Source: GCA-2711565 sp963664245
GTDB lineage: Bacteria; Bacteroidota; Bacteroidia; Bacteroidales; GCA-2711565
Length of the DNA stretch: 64,000 bases
Direction: 5' to 3'
NCBI GenBank assembly: GCA_963664245.1
Contig: OY760934.1
Coordinates: 2,046,001-2,110,000, forward strand
A model generated the notes under the pieces. The model was not told where the DNA came from, ran no database searches, and was given only the letters and a program-made list of their open reading frames with translations. Below, piece after piece: positions 43,008 through 51,270 of this stretch (its first letter is position 1; each line of letters starts with the position of its first letter). The translations under genes were made by a program, and so were the position numbers.

Positions 43008-44003
43008 ATGGAAACAGTAGTAAGCGGAATTAGGCCCACGGGCAATTTGCACCTCGGAAATTATTTTGGTGCCATCAAGAATTTTTTGCGTATGCAGGAA
43101 GAAAACAATTGCTATTTCTTCATTGCCGATTATCATTCGTTAACCACCCACCCAACGCCTGAAGATTTGCATGGCAATGTAAAACAGGTATTGGCCGAGT
43201 ATTTGGCTTGTGGGTTGAACCCCGAAAAGGCAACCATTTACGTACAAAGCGATGTACCCGAAATCATCGAGCTTTATTTACTGTTAAATATGAACGCTTA
43301 CCTGGGTGAGCTCGAACGCGTAACTTCGTTCAAGGATAAGGTTCGCCAGCAACCCAATAACGTTAATGCCGGATTGTTGACCTACCCAACTTTAATGGCT
43401 GCCGATGTAATCATTCACAAGGCTTCAAAAGTCCCGGTAGGAAAGGACCAGGAACAAAACCTGGAAATGATGCGAACTTTTGCCCGCCGCTTTAACCGCA
43501 TGTATAAAGAAGATTTTTTCCCGATCCCGTCGGCTTATAATTTTGGCGAAGCGTTGGTGAAAATCCCCGGTTTAAACGGAAGCGGAAAAATGGGAAAATC
43601 GGAAGGCGAAGGCAATGCCATTTTCCTGAACGACGATCCGAAAGTATTGCATAAAAAAATCATGCGGGCGGTAACCGATAGCGGGCCAACCGAAATGAAC
43701 CAGCAAAAACCCGAACCCATCCAGAACCTTTTCACCTTGTTAAAAGTAGTTTCTACTCCGGATACGGTGGCTCATTTTGACGACTTATACAACAAATGCG
43801 AAATTCGCTACGGCGATTTGAAAAAACAGCTTTCGGAAGATGCCAATAAATTTATTGCCCCCTTCCGCGAGAAGATCAACGACATTTATAACAATAGCGA
43901 ATACCTGCGGAAAGTTGCACAACAGGGAGCCGAAAAAGCCCGTGAAAGTGCTTCAAAAACCATCAAGGAAATCCGCGAAATTATTGGGTTCAGAGAATTC
44001 TAA
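43008..44003 (+). CDS. trpS: Tryptophanyl-tRNA synthetase
   Basis: Class I synthetase of 331 residues. Start at ATG 43008 gives METVVSGIRPTGNLHLGNYFG, with the HIGH-type motif as LHLGN; the upstream in-frame ATG lies inside the rng terminator. KMSKS appears as GKMGKS in NGSGKMGKSEG. Both are normal variants for TrpRS. It is followed eight bases later by hflX. Confidence 0.96.
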   Translation: METVVSGIRPTGNLHLGNYFGAIKNFLRMQEENNCYFFIADYHSLTTHPTPEDLHGNVKQVLAEYLACGLNPEKATIYVQSDVPEIIELYLLLNMNAYLGELERVTSFKDKVRQQPNNVNAGLLTYPTLMAADVIIHKASKVPVGKDQEQNLEMMRTFARRFNRMYKEDFFPIPSAYNFGEALVKIPGLNGSGKMGKSEGEGNAIFLNDDPKVLHKKIMRAVTDSGPTEMNQQKPEPIQNLFTLLKVVSTPDTVAHFDDLYNKCEIRYGDLKKQLSEDANKFIAPFREKINDIYNNSEYLRKVAQQGAEKARESASKTIKEIREIIGFREF

Positions 44004-44011
44004 AACAAACC

Positions 44012-45208
44012 ATGGAACATCAGATAGACAATACAAAACCGGTCGTTGAAAAAGCCGTACTTATTGGGGTAGCCACCCGTGAGCAAGGACCTGAGCGCAT
44101 CAAAGAATACCTTGATGAGCTAGCGTTTTTGGTAGATACCGCCGGCGGTGTTCCTGTAAAACGTTTTATCCAGAACCTCGATTATCCCGACTCGCGAACC
44201 TTTGTCGGGAAAGGTAAGCTGGACGAAATTGCAACTTATATCGAAGACGAAAAAATAAACCTGGCGGTGTTCGACGATGAACTTACGCCCTCGCAGTTGC
44301 GGAATATTGAAAAAGAATTGAAGTGCAAAATCCTGGATCGAACCAACCTCATCCTTGATATTTTTGCCAAACGGGCCCGTACCGCCCACGCCCGCACCCA
44401 GGTTGAACTGGCGCAATACAATTACCTTTTGCCTCGCCTGACCCGAATGTGGACCCACCTGGAACGTCAACGTGGTGGAATTGGAATGCGTGGTCCCGGG
44501 GAAACAGAAATTGAAACCGACCGCCGGATCATCCGCGATAAAATTGCTTTACTGAAAAAGAAACTTGAGCAAATCGACAAGCAAAAAACAACCCAGCGAA
44601 AAAACCGCGAAAGCCTGATTCGGGTTGCCCTGGTTGGCTACACCAATGTTGGCAAATCAACCATTATGAACCTTTTGAGCAAGTCGGAAGTGTTTGCCGA
44701 AAACAAACTTTTTGCCACGCTCGACACCACGGTTCGCAAGGTGGTGATTGAGAACCTCCCGTTTTTGCTGACCGACACGGTTGGGTTCATCCGCAAACTG
44801 CCCCATGGCCTGGTTGAGTCTTTCAAATCAACGCTCGACGAGGTTAGGGAAGCTGATGTGTTGATACACGTGGTGGATATTTCGCACCCCGATTTTGAAG
44901 AACAAATTAATATTGTGAACCAAACCCTGGCAGATATTAACGTAATTGACAAGCCTACGCTTTTGGTGTTCAATAAAATTGATGCCTACACTTACATTGA
45001 AAAAGAGGACGACGACCTTAGCCCGGTGACCAAAGATAATTATACGCTCGACGACTGGAAACGCTCGTGGATGGCTAAAATGAACAACCCCTGTATTTTT
45101 ATCTCGGCCAAAGAAAAAGAAAACTACCCCGAATTCCGCGATATTATTTACCAGCATGTAAAAGACATGCACGCCAAACGCTACCCCTACAATAACTTTT
45201 TGTATTAA
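44012..45208 (+). CDS. hflX: GTPase HflX
   Basis: A 398-residue ribosome-associated GTPase that splits stalled or heat-damaged 70S ribosomes. The N-terminal HflX domain has VGKGKLDEIATYI and RTAHARTQVELAQYNYLLPRL, followed by GGIGMRGPGETEIE. The G domain shows G1 GYTNVGKST, G3 DTVGFIRKLP and G4 NKID. It is co-oriented with trpS; the insertion of cassette-like DNA begins about 100 bases after its stop. Confidence 0.95.
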   Translation: MEHQIDNTKPVVEKAVLIGVATREQGPERIKEYLDELAFLVDTAGGVPVKRFIQNLDYPDSRTFVGKGKLDEIATYIEDEKINLAVFDDELTPSQLRNIEKELKCKILDRTNLILDIFAKRARTAHARTQVELAQYNYLLPRLTRMWTHLERQRGGIGMRGPGETEIETDRRIIRDKIALLKKKLEQIDKQKTTQRKNRESLIRVALVGYTNVGKSTIMNLLSKSEVFAENKLFATLDTTVRKVVIENLPFLLTDTVGFIRKLPHGLVESFKSTLDEVREADVLIHVVDISHPDFEEQINIVNQTLADINVIDKPTLLVFNKIDAYTYIEKEDDDLSPVTKDNYTLDDWKRSWMAKMNNPCIFISAKEKENYPEFRDIIYQHVKDMHAKRYPYNNFLY

Positions 45209-45309
45209 ATGATTGGATGACTGATTCGTTGTTTTTATTTGTTATTTGATACTTGAATTTGGGAATTTCAAAATCACCTTCTACATTTTACATTGAATAT
45301 TTTAAATTC

Positions 45310-45420
45310 TACATTTTTCTTACCTTTATCCTTGCAGAACGGAATGCTCCTCCCCGGCATTGTGAAAGGTGATTTAAATAGATAAATAAACACACATTGG
45401 TTTATACATACGTTAGGCGA
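45310..45420 (+). repeat. Repeated half-site C (5' boundary of a cassette)
   Basis: Third copy of the block: CTACATTTTTCTTACCTTTAT, CAGAACGGAATGCTCC, TCCCCGGCATTG, GATAAATAAACACACATTGG, TTTATACATA and CGTTAGGCGA. GTTAGGC at 45412-45418 is a perfect attC core (GTTRRRY), and TTAGGCGA is complementary to TCGCCTAA after the next gene. The left arm of an attC is not present. Confidence 0.6.
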
Positions 45421-46220
45421 GATTTAAGTAAACTCTGTACTATAATTTATGAATTCTAAAAATGAAATAAATAACGAGTTGAACAAAATTATATCAGGAA
45501 TTGAGAAAGAAATTTCACAACTCATTAAAAAAAATGAAACTGATTATTTCTTGTTCGCCTTAAAAGGTTTGGTTCGCTATACAAGCACACTCTTTAAACG
45601 CTTAACAACGGAGCAAAATATTCCAATTGAGTATATAGCTTTTTCTGCGAGAAATCTTTTCGAATGTTATTTATTGGTAGATTTCATTATAAAATATCCT
45701 TCTAAAGCCAAAGATTTTATTAGTCAAAAACCCTACGAGGAATTAGAAATCAATGAGGGTTTTTTGTCTTTAAAAACTGAAAATACATCAGAAACAGCAA
45801 TCAAAATGATTCATGACCGAGTCGACTACATTAAGAAGCTTATTAAAGACTACGAACTAACTCCTGCAAGACATTGGAGAGTCAGTCACCTAGCACTTGA
45901 AACAAACAATAAACTCGAATACGATGCTTTTTTCAAACTACATTCAAAATATGTTCACCCATCGGCATGGATTATGAATAGCTACGATTATGAATACGAT
46001 AATCCAGTTTTTAAAAGTCTCTTTTTATCACAAGGTCAAATTTATGCAAATCGTATTGTGAAGAGTATTAAAAAATATCAAAACAAGTAAACCATCGCCT
46101 AACACGCGCTATATTACATGGCTGGATCGTTGACTCGCCGGAACTTTGTTCCGTCAAAAATTTCTTATCTTTCAGAAAACAAACGGTTCCAAACCCGCCA
46201 CGAAATATAGCGCGAGACCG
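45413..46220 (+). mobile_element. Putative integron-like gene cassette (single)
   Basis: The unit runs from the TTAGGC of the upstream core to the G of the downstream GTTGGAT. It contains one gene and one complete attC-like site, and its first bases (TTAGGCGA) are complementary to the R'' box at its end (TCGCCTAA), as in real cassettes where both come from the same circle. It is 808 bp, a usual cassette size. No integron integrase or other cassette is adjacent, so it would be a lone, out-of-array insertion between hflX and the two-component genes. Confidence 0.5.
45449..46090 (+). CDS. Hypothetical helical protein, possibly DUF5677-like
   Basis: A 213-residue, almost all-helical soluble protein. 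Segments such as EYIAFSARNLFECYLLVDFIIKYP and YDAFFKLHSKYVHPSAWIMN (an aromatic-Ser-x-x-VHPS block near residue 165) recall DUF5677 and related HEPN-like proteins found in accessory DNA. The match is from memory and weak. It is the only gene of the putative cassette and is richer in A and T than its neighbours. Confidence 0.6.
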   Translation: MNSKNEINNELNKIISGIEKEISQLIKKNETDYFLFALKGLVRYTSTLFKRLTTEQNIPIEYIAFSARNLFECYLLVDFIIKYPSKAKDFISQKPYEELEINEGFLSLKTENTSETAIKMIHDRVDYIKKLIKDYELTPARHWRVSHLALETNNKLEYDAFFKLHSKYVHPSAWIMNSYDYEYDNPVFKSLFLSQGQIYANRIVKSIKKYQNK

Positions 46221-46226
46221 TTGGAT
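46097..46226 (+). other. attC-like recombination site
   Basis: R'' GCCTAAC (46097-46103), outer arm CGCGCTATATT (46105-46115), a central part with the hairpin GGAAC/GTTCC (46140-46152), matching arm AATATAGCGCG (46204-46214, 11 of 11 paired) and R' GTTGGAT (46220-46226). Box patterns RYYYAAC and GTTRRRY, near-symmetric arms and a length of 130 bases all fit integron attC sites, which recombine as folded single strands. Extra bases (AGACC) before R' give the asymmetry usual in attC. Confidence 0.55.
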
Positions 46227-46263
46227 CACATTCAGCTAAACCCAACCAAACTCCTTTGTATTT

Positions 46264-46307
46264 TCTACTTCTTAAATCGCCAATCGGTGTTCTTTAATCG
46301 TTAATCA
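46264..46307. repeat. Dispersed intergenic repeat, copy 4 (diverged)
   Basis: CTACTTCTTAAATCG, CCAATCGGTGTTC and TTTAATCGTTAATC match the copies at 11126 and 12908. It lies just beyond the attC-like site and before the histidine kinase gene. Confidence 0.5.
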
Positions 46308-46384
46308 AAAAAACAATCCCCTTTCCACGAATTATTCTCCAATAGGTCGGGAGTTGAAATTTATATTTTACTTAATTTTAACCC

Positions 46385-47341
46385 ATGTTTATCAAGGTAG
46401 CCCTTATTTTTTCAATTTTGTTGCAGTTTACAGCCACTGTTTTGGCTATTTCTTTAATCAAAAAAACAAAATACAACATATCGTGGATACTGATTTCCAT
46501 TGCCTTGGTATTAATGGCGGTTCGCCGCATTATCGAACTGGCTCCGTTTTACCACAACAACGAAACACTACCAGAAGTAACATTTGGCCACTGGTTGGGA
46601 ATTTTAACGTCTTTGATTATCCTGATTGGCGTATTTTACATCCGAAAAATTTTTAATTTCCTTGAACACCTTGATAAGCTGCGCGAAGAATCAGAAAAAA
46701 AAGAACTAAAAACCATCATCCGCACCGAGGAAAAAGAACGCCGTAATTTTGCCAAAGATTTGCACGACGGTCTGGGTCCTCTATTGTCTTCCATAAAAAT
46801 GCTGGCTTCGGCTCTTCTTCAAAACAACCAGGACCCGAAAAACAAAAAAATCATTGAAAACATGAATGTAATAGCCGGCGAAGCTATTTCATCCATCAAA
46901 GAAATTTCGAGTCACCTAAGCCCCCATATCCTTGATAATTTCGGGCTGACCAGTGCCCTAAAATCGTTTACCGAAAAGGTAAATGTTTCGAAAGCCATCA
47001 AAATTAAAATCGATTCAAACATTAAAGATCAACGGCTGGATTATAATGTTGAGGTGATTTTATACCGGGTCATTTGCGAGCTGATAAACAATACCTTTAA
47101 ACATGCATCGGCCAAAAACATCAAAATTAAACTGCATTTAGAGAACCTGCTTTTAAACGTTCATTATGCCGACGACGGCAAAGGATTTAACACCAAAGAG
47201 GTGCTCTCAAAAACAGAAGGGCACGGTTATGCAAATATCGTATCGAGGATTCGCTCGATAAACGGACATCTGCAATTTGAAAGCCAGCCGGATGCAGGAA
47301 CGAATGTTGATATACTTTTAAAACTGAATGAAAAAAATTAA
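46385..47341 (+). CDS. NarL-type membrane sensor histidine kinase
   Basis: A 318-residue kinase. Three hydrophobic helices lie in the first 90 residues, with almost no periplasmic domain, so it probably senses something in or near the membrane. HisKA_3 follows with His127 in RRNFAKDLHDGLGPLLSSIKM, then HATPase_c with YRVICELINNTFKHA and HGYANIVSRI. It is translationally coupled to the regulator (14-base overlap). Being upstream of a redox operon, a redox or respiratory signal is a fair guess. Confidence 0.9.
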   Translation: MFIKVALIFSILLQFTATVLAISLIKKTKYNISWILISIALVLMAVRRIIELAPFYHNNETLPEVTFGHWLGILTSLIILIGVFYIRKIFNFLEHLDKLREESEKKELKTIIRTEEKERRNFAKDLHDGLGPLLSSIKMLASALLQNNQDPKNKKIIENMNVIAGEAISSIKEISSHLSPHILDNFGLTSALKSFTEKVNVSKAIKIKIDSNIKDQRLDYNVEVILYRVICELINNTFKHASAKNIKIKLHLENLLLNVHYADDGKGFNTKEVLSKTEGHGYANIVSRIRSINGHLQFESQPDAGTNVDILLKLNEKN

Positions 47342-47963
47342 TATCATTATCGTCGACGACCACGCTTTATTCCGCAGCGGATTAATAACATTGCTGAGCG
47401 ATGTGGAAGAAATCGGCAATATTTACGAAGCTTCCAACGGGAAAATCTTTCTTGAAATGCTGGATGAATTTGAGATTGATATGGCACTGATGGACATCAG
47501 CATGCCCGAAATGGATGGCGTTGAGGCAACCATCAAATCGCTCAAAAAACAGGAAGATTTAAAGATTATTGCCCTGTCGATGTTTAGCGAAGAAGAATAT
47601 TATTTTAAAATGGTGCATGCCGGTGTGCGGGGCTTCCTGATTAAAGATTCAACCATCAACGAAGTACAGGAAGCCATTCGTATCGTTAATAAAGGGGGCA
47701 ACTATTTCTCTCAGGAAATTCTTTATAAACTCATAAAAAACGGGCACGAACTAAAAAAAGCAGAAGAAAGTCTATCCGAAAGGGAAATCGAAATTCTTAC
47801 CTTAATCTGCCAAGGTTTTTCGAACCAGGAAATCGCGGACCAGCTTTTCCTCAGCAAAAGAACCGTTGACAAACACCGGGGAAACATCCTCACCAAAACC
47901 AACTGCCGGAATACGGCAAGCCTTGTTGTTTATGCCATTAAATGGGATTTAATAAACCTGTAA
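47328..47963 (+). CDS. NarL/LuxR-type response regulator
   Basis: A 211-residue transcription factor. The receiver domain has acidic pair DD (10-11) and phospho-acceptor Asp56 in MALMDISMPEMDG; the C-terminal HTH is LSEREIEILTLICQGFSNQEIADQLFLSKRTVDKHRGNIL. It pairs with the upstream kinase. The Hdr-like operon starts 114 bases downstream in the same direction and is its most obvious target. Confidence 0.93.
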   Translation: MKKINIIIVDDHALFRSGLITLLSDVEEIGNIYEASNGKIFLEMLDEFEIDMALMDISMPEMDGVEATIKSLKKQEDLKIIALSMFSEEEYYFKMVHAGVRGFLIKDSTINEVQEAIRIVNKGGNYFSQEILYKLIKNGHELKKAEESLSEREIEILTLICQGFSNQEIADQLFLSKRTVDKHRGNILTKTNCRNTASLVVYAIKWDLINL

Positions 47964-48076
47964 AACCATCCCTCTAAGTATTTATACCACCCCAAAATGG
48001 GTATTTAAGGGGTTGTTTGTTAAGTGATTGAATTCTAATTTAGTCGCCTATTTTAACTATTTTTTCACGAGAAATC

Positions 48077-48796
48077 ATGCCAACATTATTTGAACAACTA
48101 CAACAGGATATTCGTTTTGTTGAAGGATTAAAATCCTGCATGAATTGCGGCGTTTGTACAGCCATTTGTCCGGCTGCTGATTTTTATAATTATGATCCGC
48201 GGATGATCGTCGATCAGCTTCAGAGCAGGGATGAAGAAAAAATTGAAGCCCTGCTGAAAAGCGAAACCATTTGGTATTGCGGTCAGTGCATGTCGTGCAA
48301 GACCCGCTGTCCGCGTGGCAACGTGCCCGGCCTGGTTATAACAGCCCTGCGTTATCTGTCGCAGAAAAAGGGATATTTTACCGATTCGGAAAAAGGCCGC
48401 CAGCAATTTGCCATCAAACGTACGGTTGGAGACAATATCCTAGATTACGGTTATTGTATTTACCCCGATACGGTAGTCCCTGATATGCACCCTGAGCAAG
48501 GTCCCGTTTGGGAATGGATTCACCAACATTTGCCCGAAGTATACGAACGCATGGGCGGAAACTACAAAAAAGACGGCCCGGGAGCGTTCAGAAAAACATC
48601 CGAAGAAACCCTAAACGAATTGAAAAAAATATTTGAACAAACCGGCGGGCAAGATTTGTACGATCGCATCGAAGATTTTTCGGAAAAGAAAGCCGGTGAA
48701 ATGAATATGCAGTTTGGCGAAGGCCTGGATAACGAATATTTCATACACACTTACACCTACAACAGCGAAAACCATTACCGTGATGAACAAAGTTGA
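48077..48796 (+). CDS. HdrC-like [4Fe-4S] protein
   Basis: A 239-residue cytoplasmic iron-sulfur protein. Two cluster motifs are seen: C21-x2-C24-x2-C27-x3-C31 (CMNCGVCTAICPAAD) and C68-x2-C71-x2-C74-x3-C78 (CGQCMSCKTRCPRGN). This is the HdrC arrangement of heterodisulfide reductase, here with a long C-terminal extension. It would carry electrons between the HdrA- and HdrB-like proteins coded next. Its stop overlaps the hdrB-like start by 14 bases. There is no evidence of methanogen cofactors, so the true substrate is not a CoM/CoB heterodisulfide. Confidence 0.87.
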   Translation: MPTLFEQLQQDIRFVEGLKSCMNCGVCTAICPAADFYNYDPRMIVDQLQSRDEEKIEALLKSETIWYCGQCMSCKTRCPRGNVPGLVITALRYLSQKKGYFTDSEKGRQQFAIKRTVGDNILDYGYCIYPDTVVPDMHPEQGPVWEWIHQHLPEVYERMGGNYKKDGPGAFRKTSEETLNELKKIFEQTGGQDLYDRIEDFSEKKAGEMNMQFGEGLDNEYFIHTYTYNSENHYRDEQS

Positions 48797-49874
48797 GAAA
48801 AAAATAATTTGGAAAGATTACCAAAAAGAAATCCCCGACGACCATTACTTTTTTGTTAGGAGTTGTATTCGTCAGAATTTTTTCCCCGCTTCTGAAGCCT
48901 TTTTTCTGGATTTACTTCAGAACCATTTGAAAAAGGATATTTTTGAAGATCCCCGGCATACAACATGCACAGGCATCGGTTACCATGCCGACGTTGTTCC
49001 TTTTCAAACCATTATGACTGTAGTGGCCAGGCATTTTGCCCTAATGACAGAAGCCGGCTACGAACACATGGTTATTTCCTGTGTAACTTCTTTCGGGATT
49101 TACGAAGAAATTTTAGAAACCTGGAAACATTTTCCAGAAATCGAGCAAAAAGTCAGGAATGATTTAAAAGCAGCCACCGGGCGCGAATTCAAAAAACCCA
49201 AAACCATTACCCATTGTTCGGATATTATTTACAAATTCCGGAACGAAATAGCCAAGCTCAATAAATACAGCCTGGTTAACAAATTTACCGATGAACCTTT
49301 AAACGTGGTTGAACACGTGGGGTGTCACTATTCGAAAATGTTTCCGGCTTACGGGGTGGGAGGAGCCGAATTTCCACAGGTTCTTTCCGGCATGATAAAA
49401 GCCTGGGGCGGAAATGTAATTGACTATCCCGAACGTCGCCATTGCTGCGGCTTTGGGTTCCGCCAATACCTTGTGCAAGCTAACCGGGGATATTCAGTGG
49501 CCAATACACAAAAAAAATTCGAGTCGATGAATCCTTACAAACCCGATTTGGTTGTTTGTAATTGCCCCGGCTGCACCATGTTTATGGATAAATGGCAATA
49601 CACCATTGCCGAACTGGAAGGCAAAACATACGGAAGAGAAAAAATAGGCATTCCGGTTTTGACCTACGAAGAACTTACGGGTTTGCTCATGGGGTATAAC
49701 CCCTGGGACCTAGGATTGCAAATGCACCAGGTACAATCAGAATTATTGTTCGACAAGATCGGCATCCAATACAACGAATACGAAAAATACAAAACCCTGG
49801 AAGGAGAAGACATCGGGTGTCCAAAAGTTCCCGATCTATTAGCTATTCCTGCTTATTCAAATACAAAAAACTAA
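48783..49874 (+). CDS. HdrB-like CCG-domain protein
   Basis: A 363-residue protein. I take ATG 48783 (MNKVEKKIIWKDYQ); an open frame runs 23 codons further up inside the previous gene. Cys motifs of the HdrB type are CTGIGYHAD early, VGCHYSK, then RRHCCGFGFRQ and VVCNCPGCTMFM, corresponding to a C-CC-CxxC CCG domain that in HdrB binds a non-cubane [4Fe-4S] pair and acts on thiols or disulfides. It is the second gene of a five-gene operon. Confidence 0.85.
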   Translation: MNKVEKKIIWKDYQKEIPDDHYFFVRSCIRQNFFPASEAFFLDLLQNHLKKDIFEDPRHTTCTGIGYHADVVPFQTIMTVVARHFALMTEAGYEHMVISCVTSFGIYEEILETWKHFPEIEQKVRNDLKAATGREFKKPKTITHCSDIIYKFRNEIAKLNKYSLVNKFTDEPLNVVEHVGCHYSKMFPAYGVGGAEFPQVLSGMIKAWGGNVIDYPERRHCCGFGFRQYLVQANRGYSVANTQKKFESMNPYKPDLVVCNCPGCTMFMDKWQYTIAELEGKTYGREKIGIPVLTYEELTGLLMGYNPWDLGLQMHQVQSELLFDKIGIQYNEYEKYKTLEGEDIGCPKVPDLLAIPAYSNTKN

Positions 49875-49880
49875 ATTTCT

Positions 49881-50918
49881 GTGGAAAACAAAATAACATC
49901 CGGTAACATTGGAGTCATCGGCGGCGGGGTAGCCGGCATAGAAGCTGCTTTCCAGCTCGATAAAATGGGATACTCCGTAACCTTGATCGAAAAAGAAAAA
50001 GAATTGGGCGGACACGTGAAAGACTGGTTTCAGTTATTCCCTAACCGGAGGCCGGGAGATGAAGTCCTCAGCCAGTTAAAGGAAAAACTCCAACAGTCGG
50101 GGGTTGACGTTAAAACCGCTACTCACATAACTAATGCCCGGCAAAACGGCAACGGCATTGATTTATCGGATCAACAAAAAAACAATTACAATTTCGACGC
50201 GATTGTTCTTGCAAGCGGGTTTGATTTGTTTGATGCCCGCCTGAAAGAAGAATACGGCTACGGCATTTACCGCAATGTGATCACTTCGCCCGAACTGGAA
50301 AAAATGTTTAAATCGGGACAGATGGTGGCTCCGAGCGAAAAGCCCCTAAAACGGGTCGGCTTTGTGCATTGTGTTGGTTCGCGCGATGAAAAATGCAACA
50401 ACCACCATTGCTCAAGGGTTTGCTGTATTACCGCGGTTAAACAGGCGATTGAAACACGTACGCTGAGCCCCGAAACCGAAGTAATTTGTTTTTACATGGA
50501 CATGAGGATGTTCGGGCAAAATTACGAAGAGCTGTACCGCGAATCGCAAGAAAGCTGGGGGGTCAGATACATCCGCGGAAGAATATCGGAAGCCGCCGAA
50601 AATGCAGATAAATCGATACAAATTAAAGCAGAGGACACCCTGACCGGAATTCCGCTCAAGCTAAATGTGGATCTGCTGGTTTTACTCATCGGCATGTTGC
50701 CCTCCGAAGATACTTCACAGCTAGGCAAAAAGCTAATGTTAAACACTGAAAAAAACGGTTTTATCATGGGAAAAGATCCCCATTGCCATTCGAATCTGAC
50801 GAACAAAGAAGGTGTTTTTTTGGCCGGAACATCATGCGGCCCGATGAACATCACCGATACGATCAATCACGCACGCGCTGCCGCTTTAGAAGTTGACCAA
50901 TATTTAAAACAAAACTAA
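49881..50918 (+). CDS. HdrA-like FAD-dependent protein
   Basis: A 345-residue flavoprotein, shorter than methanogen HdrA. Start GTG 49881 gives MENKITSGNIGVIGGGVAGIE, the FAD dinucleotide motif. An Fe-S insertion lies at VHCVGSRDEKCNNHHCSRVCC, as in HdrA and QmoA. The C-terminus has DLLVLLIGMLPSED and FLAGTSCGPMNITDTINHARAAA. It could bifurcate or confurcate electrons, but the small size argues for a simple FAD/Fe-S carrier as in the Qmo complex. One base overlaps the next gene. Confidence 0.85.
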   Translation: MENKITSGNIGVIGGGVAGIEAAFQLDKMGYSVTLIEKEKELGGHVKDWFQLFPNRRPGDEVLSQLKEKLQQSGVDVKTATHITNARQNGNGIDLSDQQKNNYNFDAIVLASGFDLFDARLKEEYGYGIYRNVITSPELEKMFKSGQMVAPSEKPLKRVGFVHCVGSRDEKCNNHHCSRVCCITAVKQAIETRTLSPETEVICFYMDMRMFGQNYEELYRESQESWGVRYIRGRISEAAENADKSIQIKAEDTLTGIPLKLNVDLLVLLIGMLPSEDTSQLGKKLMLNTEKNGFIMGKDPHCHSNLTNKEGVFLAGTSCGPMNITDTINHARAAALEVDQYLKQN

Positions 50919-51259
50919 TGGGAAATTTTGGGTTTAAAATATCAAAAAGCCGTCAAATTGATTATGATAAAAATGATCTGTCGTTTTATCATTATCTGGT
51001 TAGCCAGGAACCCTCTATTTTAAACTGTATTGCTTGCGGTGGCTGTACGGCAACATGCACCAGCGGAAGCTCAACCTCTTTCAATTTCCGGAAACTTCAT
51101 TTGTTGCTATCGCGGGGCGAAACCCAAAATATCAAAGACGAAATTTCAAAATGTATGCTTTGCGGGAAATGCACTCTGGTTTGCCCGAGAGGCGTGAACA
51201 CCCGCAAAATTATTTTTGCAATTAGAAGATATGTTCACGAAAACGAATTTCAAATATAA
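50918..51259 (+). CDS. Small HdrC-like [4Fe-4S] ferredoxin
   Basis: A 113-residue protein with two cluster motifs, NCIACGGCTATCTSG and CMLCGKCTLVCPRGVN. It is a second HdrC-type carrier in the operon and probably hands electrons to the membrane protein coded 11 bases downstream. No membrane helix is seen. Confidence 0.82.
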   Translation: MGNFGFKISKSRQIDYDKNDLSFYHYLVSQEPSILNCIACGGCTATCTSGSSTSFNFRKLHLLLSRGETQNIKDEISKCMLCGKCTLVCPRGVNTRKIIFAIRRYVHENEFQI

Positions 51260-51270
51260 TCGATCAAGCC

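Noticed and set aside
47964..48076. Sigma-54 promoter before the Hdr operon, given rpoN in the window
   Set aside because: No TGGCAC-N5-TTGC type pair was seen in the gap.
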